DNA from: Apostichopus parvimensis
Lineage: Eukaryota > Echinodermata > Holothuroidea > Aspidochirotida > Stichopodidae
NCBI GenBank assembly: GCA_000934455.1
Contig: KN894284.1
Location: forward strand, 2,853 to 25,632
Direction of reading: 5' to 3'
Length of the DNA stretch: 22,780 nucleotides
How positions within the stretch are numbered: position 1 is the stretch's first letter; the number at the start of each line of letters is the position of its first letter. Shown piece by piece: positions 20,663-22,780 of the stretch. A model generated the notes under the pieces. The model was not told the origin of the DNA. It saw nothing but the letters and a program-made list of their open reading frames with translations, and ran no database searches. The position numbers were made by a program, and so were the translations under genes.

Positions 20663-22780
20663 TTACTCAAGCTGTAGATAATGCTGCTTGCATTTTCTCA
20701 CAAAATCGAGGAAGGGAAAAATTTTACATCCAAAACCAGAAACCAAGATTGCATGCGGGATAGGAAAGGTACCATGCAGGATTAAAAGATTGTCTGGGTT
20801 ACCCTCAAAGTATTAGCATAGATCTATAAAAAAATATATATATATAAAGAAAACATAAGGAAATAGGAAGAAAAATATTGTTTAAAGAATCTAAGGTTAG
20901 GGTTAACTGTAGAAGTCTCTATAGAATGAAAGAGTTCAGTACCAGCGGGACTAAACTTGAGAGAATCGATGGGCGATGAGAGAATGGACATATTTTGTTT
21001 TCTACTGAAACAGTTATTGAGTTGCAGCGCATAAAGAAGTGAAATCAAATAGCAAAATGGAATTTTATTTTGGAACATTGGGTGACAATACTGACTAATT
21101 TCAAGTCTAGCACAGAAATAGCTGAGAAACATACAGGGGCTTTCAATCTTGCTATATACAGTACATCACTAGTGTTCACAAAGCTTGCCATGTATCCGTA
21201 CACAAAAAGCGATTTGGTAACATTTATTTCATCAACAGCTAGTTAAATTCATGCAGGTGGCTTTGTCAAGAAAGCTCTTCATAAAACAATAGCAATGGAC
21301 CTTTGTCATTTAATTCTGATTCAATTGATGATTGACATGAGGACTACTTTTAAGGGATCTTGCCGTGACAAAGGCTGAGCATATCAAAGCTTTGTAGCAC
21401 TTTCTGCCCGGCTTGAGCAAAAAGTACATCCTGATGAGATGTTTCCTTTCCGAAATGTTTCATGTTTAGTGAAGCTTTATGAATGTATCTGACTTCAGCA
21501 ATGTGATTGACACTATCTTGACAAAAGGCTGCAAAGCATTATTGTTTCTCCTAGTACCAATCATTTATCCATCAAAGACAATTTATTCATATTGTTTGTC
21601 TCCCCGAGGAAACCTTGAATTTGAGAGAGAACTGAAAGCCAGTCAAACGTTCCAAATGTGTCACAATATCAAAGAAATATTCACGAGATAAAATGAATGA
21701 AAAAGAGGACTCTTCATCCACAGAGAAGCGGACATCCACAGATCCGTTTCCTGGAGCGAAGAGGGGCTAACCAGGTAATATTTGTTTACCTTCAAACAAG
21801 TAGAAACAACCTGCACCAGTTTTGAACAAATCACAGATAGAGGAGTTCTGCTACTTTATATTCATGGAATAACTTTGTATTCATTAAAAGTGTCAGATTG
21901 CCAGCCACCAAAATATCCGAAACTTGTCATTGCAATACATCTCTGTTATTGCTACAGATAGAGAATAACTACTGTTTGCCTTGCAGTTTTTCCTTTCCGA
22001 GTCCTTTAAAAAAATATTAATAAAAACCACATCCAGGGAGGAAAACAGGAGACAGGATATATGAAAAACCAAATAAAATGGGCTGAAATGACTGAAAATA
22101 ATATAGGACATGATTCAAAATGCATGGCATGCAAACTGAATCCATTTGCTGAAATAAAACGGAAAAAATGAAGAACCAAACATGGGGAGACAAAATGTGA
22201 AGTTTGAAATCTACTTACAGTACTTACAGTAATAATGAAGACTTAAAGCTAAAGTTTGGATAAAAGACGAGAAGAAAAATAAATAATAATTACATCGATT
22301 ACATCATTAACTCTGGATTATTCAAAGTGAAAGAGGAAGAAGAAGAAGAAATTTATGTTTATAATAAAATGGACCATTCAAATTACAGAAACAGGTATGA
22401 TTAGAATAAACATTCCATGCAATGATCATTAAAATCTCAAAGCAAGTATAAAACAAAATTATAATCAACATAAGCTGTAAGTGTTAATCCACTGTAAACT
22501 ACATTATCTTGTACTGCACATGTATCTCATGCAAGATTTACTCTTTTTTCCTTTTCTTCCAGCTGCAGCTTTTGAGTCTGCAATTTGTCATATTTTGAAT
22601 TTTTTACCAATTATGTGAAACTTATTATGAACATCCAGGTATTGTATTAGTTATTTAAGTATCAAATTTGTCAAATTTAACAGTAAAATGTGTGGACTCC
22701 AACATGTTCAAAGCAACAGTACTGTGACTTTTGTCAACTTTATCAGTACTTTATATTATTCAACACTGCAAAAAAAAAAA

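Larger units (their letters stand above)
19669..22780. other. No recognised gene; right end of the window
   Basis: It holds an AAC microsatellite (20156-20171), the foldback with a DR1 motif (20570-20662), a TA repeat (20833-20846), GAA repeats (22334-22350) and a terminal run of ten A. Frames at minus 20824-21132, plus 21479-21691 and minus about 21766-21600 are open but show no domain. A good donor-like CAG/gtaata sits at 21775 on the plus strand after a slightly GC-richer patch (21700-21775), which could mark an exon of an unseen gene. Confidence 0.5.

Noticed and set aside
20824-21132. 102-codon minus-strand open frame
   Set aside because: Leu/Phe/Ser-rich with no recognisable domain or splice context; AT-rich DNA readily gives such frames.

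Overview
The window is AT-rich animal nuclear DNA (roughly 35% G+C by eye), with short exons, consensus GT-AG introns, minisatellites and a piece of a non-LTR retrotransposon. There is no bacterial or viral gene organisation. An invertebrate, perhaps a marine deuterostome such as an echinoderm, is my guess. That rests on general sequence character plus the single recognisable gene and is not proven.

The only gene I can identify runs on the minus strand over the first 5.7 kb. It is an oxysterol-binding-protein-related protein of the ORP3/ORP6/ORP7 (OSBPL3/6/7) subfamily. Four exons (5739-5572, 3433-3380, 2867-2742, 1426-1123) splice in frame to about 212 residues. They encode an acidic N-terminus, a complete PH domain and the start of the basic, serine-rich linker. 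The lipid-binding ORD lies beyond the left edge of the window. The first three introns are phase 0; exon D ends in phase 1. Immediately downstream of its last donor sits a 22-bp minisatellite that repeats the splice-donor sequence itself.

From about 5.74 kb to the right end I recognise no host gene. This stretch is either the first intron plus 5' region of the ORP gene or intergenic DNA. It holds a 411-bp tandem duplication (8283-9090), a 33-bp triplicate (11386-11485), a triplicate of about 185 bp (12511-13050), and an array of 62/64-bp units carrying inverted repeats (18850-19395). That array is interrupted by the extreme 3' end of a CR1/L2-like LINE (about 19409-19625). A small foldback at 20570-20662 contains a perfect DR1 nuclear-receptor half-site pair. 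Several C12 and G-rich tracts are scattered through. Most open frames in this part are short, have no recognisable domains, and are of the size expected by chance in AT-rich DNA.

No convincing new multi-gene system was found. The observations most worth a second look are the donor-site minisatellite, the TAATCC-site cluster beside the first coding exon, the DR1-bearing foldback, and the LINE tail inside the higher-order minisatellite.
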